Of a stretch of DNA of 24,837 bases, positions 7,074 to 15,223 are shown in pieces. The notes beneath the pieces are model-generated. The model was not told the origin of the DNA. It ran no database searches and saw only the letters and a program-made list of their open reading frames with translations. The stretch comes from JBDIVL01 sp039794405. Its GTDB lineage: Bacteria; Planctomycetota; Brocadiia; Brocadiales; Brocadiaceae. Within the stretch, counting starts at the first letter, position 1. Every line of letters begins with the position of its first letter. Where the stretch lies: positions 1 through 24,837 of the forward strand of contig JBDIVL010000056.1 in NCBI GenBank assembly GCA_039794405.1. The letters run 5' to 3'. A program made the translations under genes and the position numbers.

Positions 7074-8642
7074 ATGCGGGATAAGCTTTATGCATATCTT
7101 AAATTACAAGAAACAGGTGCCACCAGCAGTGAGCTTGTTGAACGGGTATTGAAGATTAAGGGTGCCTCGCAAAATATAAGTGAAAAACTTATACGGAGTG
7201 CTGTTGCAGAGGACCGCAGATTTGTTTTCGATAAACAGTACCTCTGGAAGGTTGTTGATGAAGAATTCACTCCTCTTTCAGAAGCGACATTTGTTTTTCT
7301 CAGCCTCTTGACACTCGAAACGCCCGATAAAACTAAAGCAATTGTCGAGGTTAGTGCACAGAAATTAAAGAATGATAAGATAGTTGACCGGCTTCATCTG
7401 CTAATAGACCCAGGTCTGTATGTAATATCATCCGTATACTTACCTGCGGATTTCCTGCAGGAAGTAAAAAATGGTATCCTTGTAGCAAAAGCCATAAGAT
7501 CCTTGTTTCATTTTATTGAAGACGCTGTTTTAGTCGGTTATGAAATCCAATCATCCATAAACCAGGTCAATAATATTTTAAATACATCATATGAATATAT
7601 TGAAAATGCATCTTTATGCCTGAAATATTTAACAAAGAAACTCATTCCGGATATTTGTCCAAAGTCGCTGGATGATATAGCCTCCTTCTTTAAGATTCCT
7701 ACCATGAACATCCGGCGTACGGAAAAAGAGGTTTGTATAGTTGCTGAGATCTTTTTCCGGTACAAAGAGTTATTAAAAGGGTACGAACTTGATACGTTAG
7801 AGGAGGTATTAGAATTTCAATATCCCGAAGTCGATTATGTTGATTTTAGCAAATATGCCTTTGATAAAAGCTTCCTTCAGTCCATACCTCAAAAGCCCGG
7901 TATCTATAAAATGAAGCGTAAAGATGGCGAGTTAATTTATGTGGGTAAGGCAAAGAACCTGAAAACACGTGTAAGTTCCTATTTTTGGAATACAGTAGAC
8001 CGCTTACAGAAAATAACCGATTTATTGAGTGATGTTTATACGATTGAATATGAAGTAGCTGGCTCTGAATTGGCAGCCATGTTGACGGAGTTTCGATTAA
8101 TAAAACAGTATCGCCCGGCATTGAATCAACAGTATGAGGTACATGAAAGGGCTGCAAGGTATGGAAATTTGCAGAATTTTATCGTAATATTACCCTCTTC
8201 AGGGGAAGGGAATTTAGAACTGTTCTTTATGAAAGAAGGAATGCCATTACAACGGTACGAGATGGTGAAAGGTATTGTGAACTTTTCAGAGGCAGAAAGG
8301 ATTATAGAGGAGATGTATTATGCACCTGTTGCAGACCATTTCCTTACGAGGGGCGTTGAAAATTCCTCTCCTCATCCCTTAACTTGCCCTGGTTCTCCTT
8401 CAGGAGGGAAGGAATTCCGGATGACGAAAATATCTCCTGCGGGAAATACTCGAGATCGTACCATTACTGACATTGAAATGGGAGAGATAGATATTCTCTT
8501 GAGCTGGATAGAAGCCAATAAAGATTGGGTAAATTATATTAATACAGATACCGTTTGCAGTAAAAATGCCTGCCTGAAGCTTCTGATGGATTATGTAAAG
8601 GACGAAGAGACACTTCAAAAGAAGCATTTTCGCTTTTCATAA
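7074..8642 (+). CDS. GIY-YIG endonuclease domain protein with degenerate DnaQ-like exonuclease domain
   Basis: The 522-residue protein has three parts. Residues 1-65 resemble a winged-helix lead. Residues about 70-235 align in layout with DnaQ/PolC-type 3'-5' exonucleases (KNDKIVDRLHLLIDPG, then IEDAVLVGYE, then KSLDDIASFFKIP), but the catalytic acids are gone: the DxE site reads LSLLTLET, HNAxFD reads YEIQSSI, and the last HxxxxD site reads RRTEKEV. Residues about 270-352 form a UvrC/Cho-type GIY-YIG nuclease that looks intact: G276-I277-Y278, Y289-V290-G291, R299 and E339 in LTEFRLIKQYRPALN. No UvrC helix-hairpin-helix end is present. Exonuclease plus GIY-YIG fusions are known and are thought to act in repair; here only the nicking domain should be active. 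The gene stands alone. Confidence 0.8.
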   Translation: MRDKLYAYLKLQETGATSSELVERVLKIKGASQNISEKLIRSAVAEDRRFVFDKQYLWKVVDEEFTPLSEATFVFLSLLTLETPDKTKAIVEVSAQKLKNDKIVDRLHLLIDPGLYVISSVYLPADFLQEVKNGILVAKAIRSLFHFIEDAVLVGYEIQSSINQVNNILNTSYEYIENASLCLKYLTKKLIPDICPKSLDDIASFFKIPTMNIRRTEKEVCIVAEIFFRYKELLKGYELDTLEEVLEFQYPEVDYVDFSKYAFDKSFLQSIPQKPGIYKMKRKDGELIYVGKAKNLKTRVSSYFWNTVDRLQKITDLLSDVYTIEYEVAGSELAAMLTEFRLIKQYRPALNQQYEVHERAARYGNLQNFIVILPSSGEGNLELFFMKEGMPLQRYEMVKGIVNFSEAERIIEEMYYAPVADHFLTRGVENSSPHPLTCPGSPSGGKEFRMTKISPAGNTRDRTITDIEMGEIDILLSWIEANKDWVNYINTDTVCSKNACLKLLMDYVKDEETLQKKHFRFS

Positions 8643-8725
8643 TCATATATGAGGAATACAATCCCCCCATAAATCCCCTTCTTTAATTAAGGGAATTAAA
8701 AGGGTCATTGTTTTTTGATATATCA
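8643..8725. other. Short convergent spacer
   Basis: Contains CCCTT/AAGGG inverted bases (8677-8696) followed downstream by a T-run at 8709-8715, a weak candidate for a terminator of the GIY-YIG gene. The stem is too short to be sure. Confidence 0.3.
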
Positions 8726-10000
8726 TTAGTCAACTGTCGGGACTTTGAGATCAAGATATGCAGAAAATAAAGCGTTCCGATCTTTCCTTTTCTTTACCAT
8801 ATCGAGGACGATACGTATACTTTCATCCACTTTTCCGGAATATACTACCTTTCCATTGATATATACCCGCAAAGGTCTTTCCATATTAATGAGTTTATCC
8901 TCCAGATAAAGGCGTAGAGCTTTTACTTCCCGGGTTTTCAAATAGATCTCATTGTCCTCTTCTTTTATATTTGCCTCAATGGTTGCATGTACCGAAAGCC
9001 CTTCGGGTCTTGCTGATTGCCTTGAAGGATCTCTTCGAACTCCAGAAATTTGTCCGACTAATCCTGTGAATTCTCCTACTTCAATCCAGTAAGAAACGGG
9101 GTATCTTGTCGATTCCGTGGAAAATTGTATTTCCTTTGGATAGAGCGATCTTGTATTTAGCCGGAACCAATCAAGAACCCCATTGATTTGAGTTACGGGA
9201 AGCCGGTGTTTCAATTCGGGCAGCTCTTTGTACATGAAGCGATAACCAAGCTTCTCCAGTCTTAAACGTGCATCCCTTGCCGCTTCTATCGGAATGACCA
9301 TATCCTTAACCCCGTGGACAATATAGACAGGCACATGGAGTAAGTTTACCAGGAGAGAAGGTATCGGGCATTCACCGGCAATGGGATTCGCGGCTGCAAA
9401 AAGCCAGGGATAGCGAATGGCCATGTACCATGCACCATGACCGCCACTTGAAAACCCTGTAATGTAAACCCTGTTTGTATCTATGTGATATTCCCGTTTA
9501 ACCTGATCAAATATTGAGAGTATGAGTTTTTCCGCTTCTTCATTCCACCAAAGTCCGGGGCCATAGGTAGGGCCTACAAGGATAAATTCATCATTGTGTG
9601 TTGAAAACTTCAACCACGCCATTACCTGCTCGTAACCGCTGGCTCCTACTCCGTGCAATGCCAGTACAACTGGCCAGGGCTTGTCCGGTGTATATGAGGA
9701 CGGTACATATACAAAATATTCTCCCTTTCTTTCTCCAACAGGCGCCAATTTTCTGTGTAAACCCGGTTTGTGAGGTAAATAATCTGCTCCTGCTCCTGCT
9801 GCAACCCATTTTTTCACCTCATTTACGCTTACATCCAACTCACTGATGGTTTTGAAGATTTCCTCCATCTCATTTGTATTGGTACTTCTAAGATATCTGC
9901 TTACCAATTGCTGTCCGTTGGGTTCATTCCTTTTTCCAAAGCAGACAGATGAAAGTATAAGTAAGATAAAAAGGAGGAGGGTAGACGGATATTTATACAT
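8726..10000 (-). CDS. Secreted alpha/beta hydrolase (esterase/PHB-depolymerase-like)
   Basis: The 424-residue product begins with a Sec signal peptide (MYKYPST then a hydrophobic LLLFILLILSSVCFG), so it acts outside the cytoplasm. The alpha/beta hydrolase core follows: oxyanion segment LALHGVGASG (113-122), nucleophile elbow GFSSGG with S184, acid D233 in HGVKDMVIP, and H265 in ELKHRLP, a full Ser-Asp-His triad. Layout agrees with LpqC/PHB-depolymerase-like and dienelactone-hydrolase-like esterases. Residues about 290-424 form an extra mostly beta tail found in planctomycete versions. The substrate is unknown. It lies 34 bases downstream of the Gdx-like gene on the same strand, so cotranscription is possible. 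The ribosome binding site is weak. Confidence 0.8.
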   Translation of the reverse strand: MYKYPSTLLLFILLILSSVCFGKRNEPNGQQLVSRYLRSTNTNEMEEIFKTISELDVSVNEVKKWVAAGAGADYLPHKPGLHRKLAPVGERKGEYFVYVPSSYTPDKPWPVVLALHGVGASGYEQVMAWLKFSTHNDEFILVGPTYGPGLWWNEEAEKLILSIFDQVKREYHIDTNRVYITGFSSGGHGAWYMAIRYPWLFAAANPIAGECPIPSLLVNLLHVPVYIVHGVKDMVIPIEAARDARLRLEKLGYRFMYKELPELKHRLPVTQINGVLDWFRLNTRSLYPKEIQFSTESTRYPVSYWIEVGEFTGLVGQISGVRRDPSRQSARPEGLSVHATIEANIKEEDNEIYLKTREVKALRLYLEDKLINMERPLRVYINGKVVYSGKVDESIRIVLDMVKKRKDRNALFSAYLDLKVPTVD

Positions 10001-10034
10001 GGGAAATAGAAAGTTTATTCTTTGTACGGTGGAT

Positions 10035-10346
10035 TTATGAGAATTTAAGTCCTATAATTCCAACGACAATCATACTAATGAAAATAATCCGAAATATATC
10101 ATGGGATTCACCGAACAAAAGTATACCAAGGATTACGGTACCGACGGCACCGATGCCTGTCCAGGTTGTATATGCTGTGCCTACTGGAATTGTCATAAGG
10201 GCCTTTGATAGAAAAAAGAAACTTGCTATCATAGCAAGTACGGTACATACACTCGGCCAGAATTGAGTAAATCCCTCGGTGTATTTCATACCAATTGCCC
10301 ATACAGTTTCCAAAAGACCAGCGATCAAAAGATATATCCACGCCAT
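10035..10346 (-). CDS. gdx: SMR-family guanidinium exporter Gdx/SugE type
   Basis: The protein has 103 residues with four membrane helices, the SMR size. It matches the Gdx (SugE) subtype rather than the drug-exporting EmrE subtype: N-terminus AWIYLLIAGLLETVWAIGMKYT with essential Glu13, the PVGTAYTTWTGIGAVGT segment in helix 3, and GIIGLKFS at the end. Gdx proteins are antiparallel dimers that exchange guanidinium for protons at the inner membrane. I start at ATG 10346, which places the first Trp as in family members; a TTG three codons upstream has no better signal. I saw no guanidine riboswitch in the leader. The secreted hydrolase gene follows after 34 bases. Confidence 0.9.
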   Translation of the reverse strand: MAWIYLLIAGLLETVWAIGMKYTEGFTQFWPSVCTVLAMIASFFFLSKALMTIPVGTAYTTWTGIGAVGTVILGILLFGESHDIFRIIFISMIVVGIIGLKFS

Positions 10347-10375
10347 AGAATTCAATCGGGAGAGAGATGATCCTC

Positions 10376-10460
10376 AGTATTTACTTCTGCAATGTAAATA
10401 ACGGGGCAAAGCCTCAGGCCAATAAAACGTATAGAAAGGTATAGATTTCCCAGATTAAGA
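10376..10460 (+). promoter_or_regulatory. Possible structured element related to 5423-5520
   Basis: A hairpin TATTTAC...GTAAATA (10378-10401) is followed by GGGGCAAAGCCTCAGGCC (10404-10421), ATAAAA and GATTTC. Blocks and order match 5423-5520. GCAAAGCCTCAGGCC recalls the 3' half of GEMM-I aptamers, but the GGGCAAACC half is missing, so a riboswitch call is not justified. Orientation relative to either flanking gene is unknown. Confidence 0.3.
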
Positions 10461-10723
10461 ATAAAAAGCATATTACTGGAGAATTGGATTAAGGTCAAGA
10501 AAAAGTCAACATAATGCGGCCAGTAATAAAGGCAGGAGGAAGTAAGGATTAGGATTTAAACCGTACTTCTGAAACTTTAAAAATATCTTGCGCTATCTCT
10601 TCCTGGTATGGTTGAATAATGGTTTGATGTTAAGTACCTTTCATGTTCTGTATGCCAGGAGCCGGATTCTGTTAGTATCATGGCGATATGTGACGGGACG
10701 TACATGTTTTCTTATTCCGGATT

Positions 10724-10747
10724 GGTTCAATTGTTTACGATTGAACC
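10724..10747. repeat. Type-e hairpin GGTTCAAT...ATTGAACC
   Basis: Perfect 8-base arms GGTTCAAT and ATTGAACC enclose TGTTTACG. Copies with small changes are at 18367-18390 and 20058-20082; this one and the one at 20058 also share the following CGAAA(G/C)GTTTTG. Confidence 0.7.
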
Positions 10748-10804
10748 GAAAGGTTTTGCACTTTACACATGCACGAACCTGTGACACCATTGCGAGAATA
10801 AAAT

Positions 10805-12229
10805 ATGTCTCCAGAAAATAAATTTTTATCTTTTGGACGTAAACCAATGCCAGGATTTCCAGGCTGGTGGATAGCTTTGGGACCGGGGATCGTCTGGATG
10901 GCCCTTGCCCAGGGCAGTGGTGAATTGATCTGGTGGCCATATATCATCGCTAAATATGGCTTAACATTCCTGTTCTTGCTCATTCCATCATGTCTGCTGC
11001 AATATCCTGTCACCGTAGAGATTGGTCGCTATACCCTGCTTACCGGTGAAAGTATTTTTCACGGCTTCATTCGTGTAAATCGCTGGTTTGGTATATTTCT
11101 TTGGATACTGATGACACTTTCGTTTTTGTGGTTTGGTGCGTTTGCCTCTGCAGGAGGGACAGCGATGGCAGCTCTGACCCATTTCCCTCCGGGCTGGAGC
11201 CAGCGTGGTCAGACGTTATTTTGGGGTTACACCTCTATCCTTGTTTCTCTTGCTGCTATTTTGATGAGCGGTGTCGTCTATTCGCTCGTTGAACGGTTCA
11301 TGAAGGCGGTAGCGGCAGTTACCGTTATAGGATTGCTATGGGCGTGTCTTCAGCCCCAGGTTCTCCAATCTGCACCAGAGTTCATAAAGGGGCTTATCGG
11401 TTCTTATGGTCCCATGCCATGCCCCTGGGACAATAACGATGCTACCAGGCTCCTGACGGCAATTACCTTTGCCGGTCTTGGTGGATTTTGGATACTCTTT
11501 TATTCTTACTGGATGCGTGACAAGGGTAATGCCATGGCTGCCCATATGGGCCGTATTACCGGGCCTATTGTCGGTAAGCCGGAAATAGTTACGGAAGATG
11601 GAAATCTGCCGGATGGGTCTCCGGAAAATTCAGGAAGATGGAATTTATGGCGGCGTTATCTTGCTATTGATACACTGGTTGGTATTGGTGGAAATCTTTT
11701 TACCACTCTTATGACGTGCCTGCTGGCCTATGCCCTGCTTTTTCCCAAAGGGCTCCTGCCACAAGGATATGAATTGGCTGTGGTTCAGAGCAGCTTTTTT
11801 GAGGTATGCTGGGGATACGTTGGGCGGCTCCTGTTTCTTGTTGTGGCATCGGCATTCATGGCTGATACCTGGTTAGCTACTGTAGATGCTGTAGGCCGGA
11901 TGCAGGCAGATATTGTGCATATCCTTTTCCCCAAAAGCCGCCGGTTTGCGCTGCGTCACTGGTACTATTTCTTTCTCGGTGTACTTACGGTAGTTACTTC
12001 TCTCACGATGCTGATTGAGGCACCGGGGACACTCATAATGATCAGCGCAGTTATTGGTTTTCTTGGTACGGTGATCTTTCCCGTGGCCCTCTATTTCTTA
12101 AACTATCGGATCCTGGCACCGCATCTTCCTCTATGGGCACGCCCGGGAAGTATATCGCAGTGGCTCCTTGCTGTCTCTTTTTTCGCTTACCTTGCACTAG
12201 CTATCGGGTATCTTTGGGTAGTCCTATAG
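10805..12229 (+). CDS. Nramp-like (SLC11-related) transporter lacking the metal-binding DPGN motif
   Basis: The 474-residue membrane protein has about eleven hydrophobic helices. The first helix reads GPGIVWMALAQGSGELIWW (26-44), which aligns with Nramp GPGxxxxxxxxDPGN so that DPGN becomes GSGE (37-40). The counterpart of the helix-6 MPH segment reads GLGGFWILFYSYWMRDKG. The residues that hold Mn/Fe in classical MntH are therefore missing, although the scaffold is retained. Such proteins are often labelled Nramp divalent metal transporters; the true substrate is unknown. A hydrophilic stretch (about 255-280, rich in D, G, E and P) separates the halves. The ATG at 10805 has only a weak upstream purine run. 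It stands alone. Confidence 0.75.
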   Translation: MSPENKFLSFGRKPMPGFPGWWIALGPGIVWMALAQGSGELIWWPYIIAKYGLTFLFLLIPSCLLQYPVTVEIGRYTLLTGESIFHGFIRVNRWFGIFLWILMTLSFLWFGAFASAGGTAMAALTHFPPGWSQRGQTLFWGYTSILVSLAAILMSGVVYSLVERFMKAVAAVTVIGLLWACLQPQVLQSAPEFIKGLIGSYGPMPCPWDNNDATRLLTAITFAGLGGFWILFYSYWMRDKGNAMAAHMGRITGPIVGKPEIVTEDGNLPDGSPENSGRWNLWRRYLAIDTLVGIGGNLFTTLMTCLLAYALLFPKGLLPQGYELAVVQSSFFEVCWGYVGRLLFLVVASAFMADTWLATVDAVGRMQADIVHILFPKSRRFALRHWYYFFLGVLTVVTSLTMLIEAPGTLIMISAVIGFLGTVIFPVALYFLNYRILAPHLPLWARPGSISQWLLAVSFFAYLALAIGYLWVVL

Positions 12230-12571
12230 GATATTCCCTTTGCTTCGAGGTGGATTATATGGATCTCTTTGAGGTTAAGTTTTGGATAGTCCCTTCCAAA
12301 GCGGCCTCTGATGGGTTCTGCAAGGCACCTGAAAATTCTATTCTTTTGGGAGTATGAATGAAAATTGAAAATTGTAAAGTCGTTTATGCAAGGGTCAGAA
12401 AGCAAGGGTTACTTTGTAACAAGTTGTAATAAATTAGGCCTTCGGCAACTTTTTCCATCACCGACGTAGGGGCAGGTTTAAAACCTGCCCCTACAACTTC
12501 TAACCTCTAACATAACTCCGCTTCGCTTCATTCGGAATAACAATTCCTCTTTTCGGATAGCTCTTATTTGC
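12230..12571. other. Convergent spacer with a type-d repeat
   Basis: A short open frame crosses 12259-12357 but has no ribosome binding site or recognisable product. The only firm feature is the repeat at 12431-12494. Confidence 0.5.
12431..12494 (-). repeat. Type-d element: 29-base palindrome joined to the GTTGCCGAAGGCCTAATTTA module
   Basis: The palindrome 12466-12494 has two perfect 14-base arms (GTAGGGGCAGGTTT and AAACCTGCCCCTAC) around one base. Its left flank, read on the minus strand, is GTCGGTGATGGAAAAAGTTG then CCGAAGGCCTAATTT. The same palindrome and flank are at 18466-18530 in the opposite orientation, with one flank difference. Confidence 0.85.
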
Positions 12572-13663
12572 CTATGCCCTGAGAAGAAAGGCATGAGCGC
12601 AGAGGCCGGCCCCAAACGCTACCATAACGCACCAATCTCCGGGTTCAATACCTCTGTCCATAATTTCCCGCAATACAAACCATACCGTCGGTGAGGACAT
12701 GTTGCCATATTGAGCCAGAATGTCACGGGTTGCCCGTAACTGCGTTTCGGAAAGTCCGATTTCATTTTTGATTGCATGAATTATTTTTTCACCTCCGGGA
12801 TGGAATGCCCAGTGTTTAACATCCTTAATCCCGAGCCCTCTGAGTTTTAAAACGTCAGAAACTACCTTGGCAACTGTTTTACTTGCTAACTCAGGCAAAA
12901 AAACGGAAAGTTGATTGTGGAGCTGTCCATTTTTATAAACGTAGCGTATATCATCACGATATTTCGGATCATAACGGCTGGCTGAAGCAACTAATGCCAA
13001 ACCTTCCGGACGGTGCCAGAGTACCGATGCCGATGCGCCATCTGCAAAGATTGCGTTTGAAACAATAAGGCTCAAATCATCATCCATTTGAAATGTGGCA
13101 CTGCAGATTTCGACGGAGATACTGAGTACCACACTGCGGCCTGTTCCATTTAAGATGTCGCTGCACATTTGTAGATTCGGAACTGAACCACCACAGCCGC
13201 TGCCTACTAAGTCATGGGCACGTATCCGATCAGACATGCCCAGTTTTTCTATGATATATGTAGATATGCCTGGACAAATGTATCCGGTGCAGGTATTAAC
13301 AACCAGCCCGGAGACGTCAGCAACAGTTAATCCTGCCTGGGTTAGCGCCCTGGTAATTGCTTCAGAAGAAAGGGCTACTGCCCAATCTGTAAACCTGGCA
13401 ATGCGGCTGTCGGGATGCTCATTAACAAGATTTTCGAGGTCTTTAACAGCAATGTGCCGGCGTAATACGCTTGGATGGGAAAAGATCTTGCGTATAACGG
13501 CCAGACTTCTCCGGCTGAGTTTATTCGAATAGTGTTTTACGAGAAATGATTCTGCCTGGGCCTGATCTATGCAGTAGGGTGGTGTTGCTACTGCTACCGA
13601 TGCAAGAAAAACTTGCTCCTGAAAAACATTTGAGGGCAGCATCTTATCGTTCATGGTATTCAT
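12572..13663 (-). CDS. Type III polyketide synthase (chalcone-synthase-like)
   Basis: Type III PKSs are homodimeric ketosynthases that extend a CoA starter with malonyl-CoA and cyclise the chain. From ATG 13663 the protein has 363 residues. The Cys-His-Asn triad is intact: C157 in GSGCGGSVPN, H288 in WAFHPGGEK, N321 in YGNMSSPTV. The C-terminal GDWCVMVAFGAGLCAHAFLL matches the family end. FabH is less likely because of the GGEK and FGAGL signatures. I prefer 13663 over an upstream in-frame ATG (13717) because ATGA overlaps the stop of the radical SAM gene by four bases, indicating coupling. The product is unknown. Possible roles include alkylresorcinol-, quinone- or lipid-like compounds; a link to ladderane lipids is speculation. 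Confidence 0.88.
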   Translation of the reverse strand: MNTMNDKMLPSNVFQEQVFLASVAVATPPYCIDQAQAESFLVKHYSNKLSRRSLAVIRKIFSHPSVLRRHIAVKDLENLVNEHPDSRIARFTDWAVALSSEAITRALTQAGLTVADVSGLVVNTCTGYICPGISTYIIEKLGMSDRIRAHDLVGSGCGGSVPNLQMCSDILNGTGRSVVLSISVEICSATFQMDDDLSLIVSNAIFADGASASVLWHRPEGLALVASASRYDPKYRDDIRYVYKNGQLHNQLSVFLPELASKTVAKVVSDVLKLRGLGIKDVKHWAFHPGGEKIIHAIKNEIGLSETQLRATRDILAQYGNMSSPTVWFVLREIMDRGIEPGDWCVMVAFGAGLCAHAFLLRA

Positions 13664-15087
13664 GCATCTATTCGTAATAGTCTCAGTACACGCCGCACAG
13701 ATCGTGTATGTTTCCAAAGAGGGGTTTTGATACCTAATTTGTATCCAAGACGATTAATAAATGGTAAAAACGGTAAACCGAGAGAAGTAGAATTTATATA
13801 ATTCATATGGGATGACATGGCGCGATGGGTTTCCTGTATCAACCAGTCACGATGAATGACGGGAGATAGATAAAATACCGGCTCTAACATTTCTCCCGGG
13901 GGAATTGCCAGCACACCTTCTTCCCGTGCTTTCTGTTCAAGTTCAGTTCCCGGGTAAATACGTATCCCTATATTGAAAAATACGGTATCTCCAGGTCTGA
14001 CATGCTGTTCTGCAAAGTGTAACGTTTCCCGAACGGTTGTTTGTGTTTCACCCGGACCGCCGAGCATAAAGATCCAGAGACAGGGCAGCTTATGGTGCCG
14101 GACAGTTTGTGCTGCATTATAGACCTCTTTTGCCGTGAAACCTTTCTTTAAACTTTCCAGGACAACATCTGATGCACTTTCAACGGTAATGCCGATACCA
14201 ACGAAACCGGCTCTTTCCATTGCGGTAAGGAGATTATCATCTATGAAAAGTGGATTTAATTCCAGACTTTGGAGACGTACACAGGGTCGGATTCTGGCAA
14301 TGTCCTCACACACAGCCAGTGCATGGTCATACGGAGAGTTAAATACATTATCAACAAACTCAATATCCCGAAATCCTCGAGCAGCAAGGTCCTTGATCGC
14401 ATTTACTACTGCGTTTGGATTGCACAAACGGTAATCTTGCCCTTCAATTTTTCTGTAGGTGCAATATACGCACTTAAAGTGGCATCCAAGTTTTGTCTGG
14501 ATCGGGATGGTTGACAACTGAGACAGGTAAGTATGGACATTAATCCACCGATGAAAATCAGGGACCAGGCATCCTTCTGAAAAACGGGGTACGTAGGCTG
14601 TATTTTTTCTCAGTGAATTACCTTCAAGCCAGGCTATACCGGGTACTTTATCCGGTATCTCGCCGCATGAAAGTGCTGCCAGCAATTTTGGGAAAACAAC
14701 CTCTCCGTCGCCCAAAACTGCCCAGTCCGCTCCTGTATACCGAAGCAACTCTTCAGGCATTACCCCAATTGCAGAACCGCCTAAAATAAGAATTGCTTGT
14801 GTTTTGCTGCGAATGGCTTCTATAAGTGGTTTTAAATCTCTAAAGAAGCCGACGGGATGCTGCATATCGTTGTTGTCAATATTTCTTATGGAAAGGCCTA
14901 CGATGTCCGGATTCATTCTCTTGAGAATCAACTCGAATGCATGGAGGGGGTCACGTTCGAACATCAGATCTAATACCTTTACCCTGTGACCGTTCCGCTC
15001 GGCAGCTTCAGCAACGAGACATGCGCCTATGGGTACAACCGGTACAGGGTTACTATTACGATTGGTAATAACGATGAGAATATCCAA
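13660..15087 (-). CDS. B12-binding-domain radical SAM enzyme (BchE-like class)
   Basis: The 475-residue protein has an N-terminal cobalamin-binding Rossmann-like domain (about 1-150; PVVPIGACLVAEAAERNGH at the start, ILGGSAIGVMPEELL at 100-115, ADWAVLGDGEVVFPKLL at 120-136). The radical SAM core follows, with its cluster motif CHFKCVYC (C202, C206, C209), then PIQTKLG before it and GIGITVESASDVVLESLKKG and ARGFRDIEFVDN later. The DxHxxG histidine of methionine synthase is not seen, as in many of this class. Members catalyse methyl transfer, ring formation or other radical steps. Being the first gene of an operon with a type III PKS (4-base overlap) suggests it modifies the polyketide or its starter, or supplies it. 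Cobalamin should be made available by enzymes such as CobO (1415). Confidence 0.88.
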   Translation of the reverse strand: MDILIVITNRNSNPVPVVPIGACLVAEAAERNGHRVKVLDLMFERDPLHAFELILKRMNPDIVGLSIRNIDNNDMQHPVGFFRDLKPLIEAIRSKTQAILILGGSAIGVMPEELLRYTGADWAVLGDGEVVFPKLLAALSCGEIPDKVPGIAWLEGNSLRKNTAYVPRFSEGCLVPDFHRWINVHTYLSQLSTIPIQTKLGCHFKCVYCTYRKIEGQDYRLCNPNAVVNAIKDLAARGFRDIEFVDNVFNSPYDHALAVCEDIARIRPCVRLQSLELNPLFIDDNLLTAMERAGFVGIGITVESASDVVLESLKKGFTAKEVYNAAQTVRHHKLPCLWIFMLGGPGETQTTVRETLHFAEQHVRPGDTVFFNIGIRIYPGTELEQKAREEGVLAIPPGEMLEPVFYLSPVIHRDWLIQETHRAMSSHMNYINSTSLGLPFLPFINRLGYKLGIKTPLWKHTRSVRRVLRLLRIDA

Positions 15088-15138
15088 TTTTTTCCTATTT
15101 GAGTTTTGTCTTTTAAATTTTATTTAAACGGCTTTCAG

Positions 15139-15168
15139 GGTGGTACAGACAAACTTTGTTTGTCCGTG
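15139..15168 (+). repeat. Type-a palindrome, single unit
   Basis: GGTGGTACAGACAAAC, ttt-loop, GTTTGTCCGTG, in the promoter region of the radical SAM/PKS operon. It is preceded by TTTAAACGGCTTTCAGG, similar to the sequence before the unit at 24806. Confidence 0.75.
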
Positions 15169-15223
15169 TCCTCAGCGATATTTTGGGCGGCGATATCTAC
15201 CCTACCCGCTTAACTTAATTTGG

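Larger units (their letters stand above)
10347..10804. other. Divergent spacer between gdx and the Nramp-like gene
   Basis: No gene is supported. It contains a structured element at 10376-10460 and a type-e hairpin at 10724-10747. Promoters for both neighbours are expected. Confidence 0.5.

Noticed and set aside
10376..10460. A second GEMM riboswitch
   Set aside because: GCAAAGCCTCAGGCC resembles the 3' half, but the GGGCAAACC segment and GNRA-capped stem are missing and no terminator follows.
10347..10560. Guanidine riboswitch upstream of gdx
   Set aside because: I looked for ykkC, mini-ykkC and guanidine-III signatures on the minus strand and saw none of the conserved blocks.
12259..12357. 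Short frame downstream of the Nramp-like gene
   Set aside because: No ribosome binding site, no recognisable domain, and it lies in a convergent spacer.
12466..12494. The 29-base palindrome as a plain transcription terminator
   Set aside because: It has no T-tract, and the same sequence with its flank occurs elsewhere as part of a repeat; a terminator side role cannot be excluded.
13664..13717. Longer start for the type III PKS
   Set aside because: The extra 18 residues lie inside the radical SAM gene, lack a ribosome binding site and do not resemble PKS N-termini; the ATGA overlap at 13660-13663 is more convincing.
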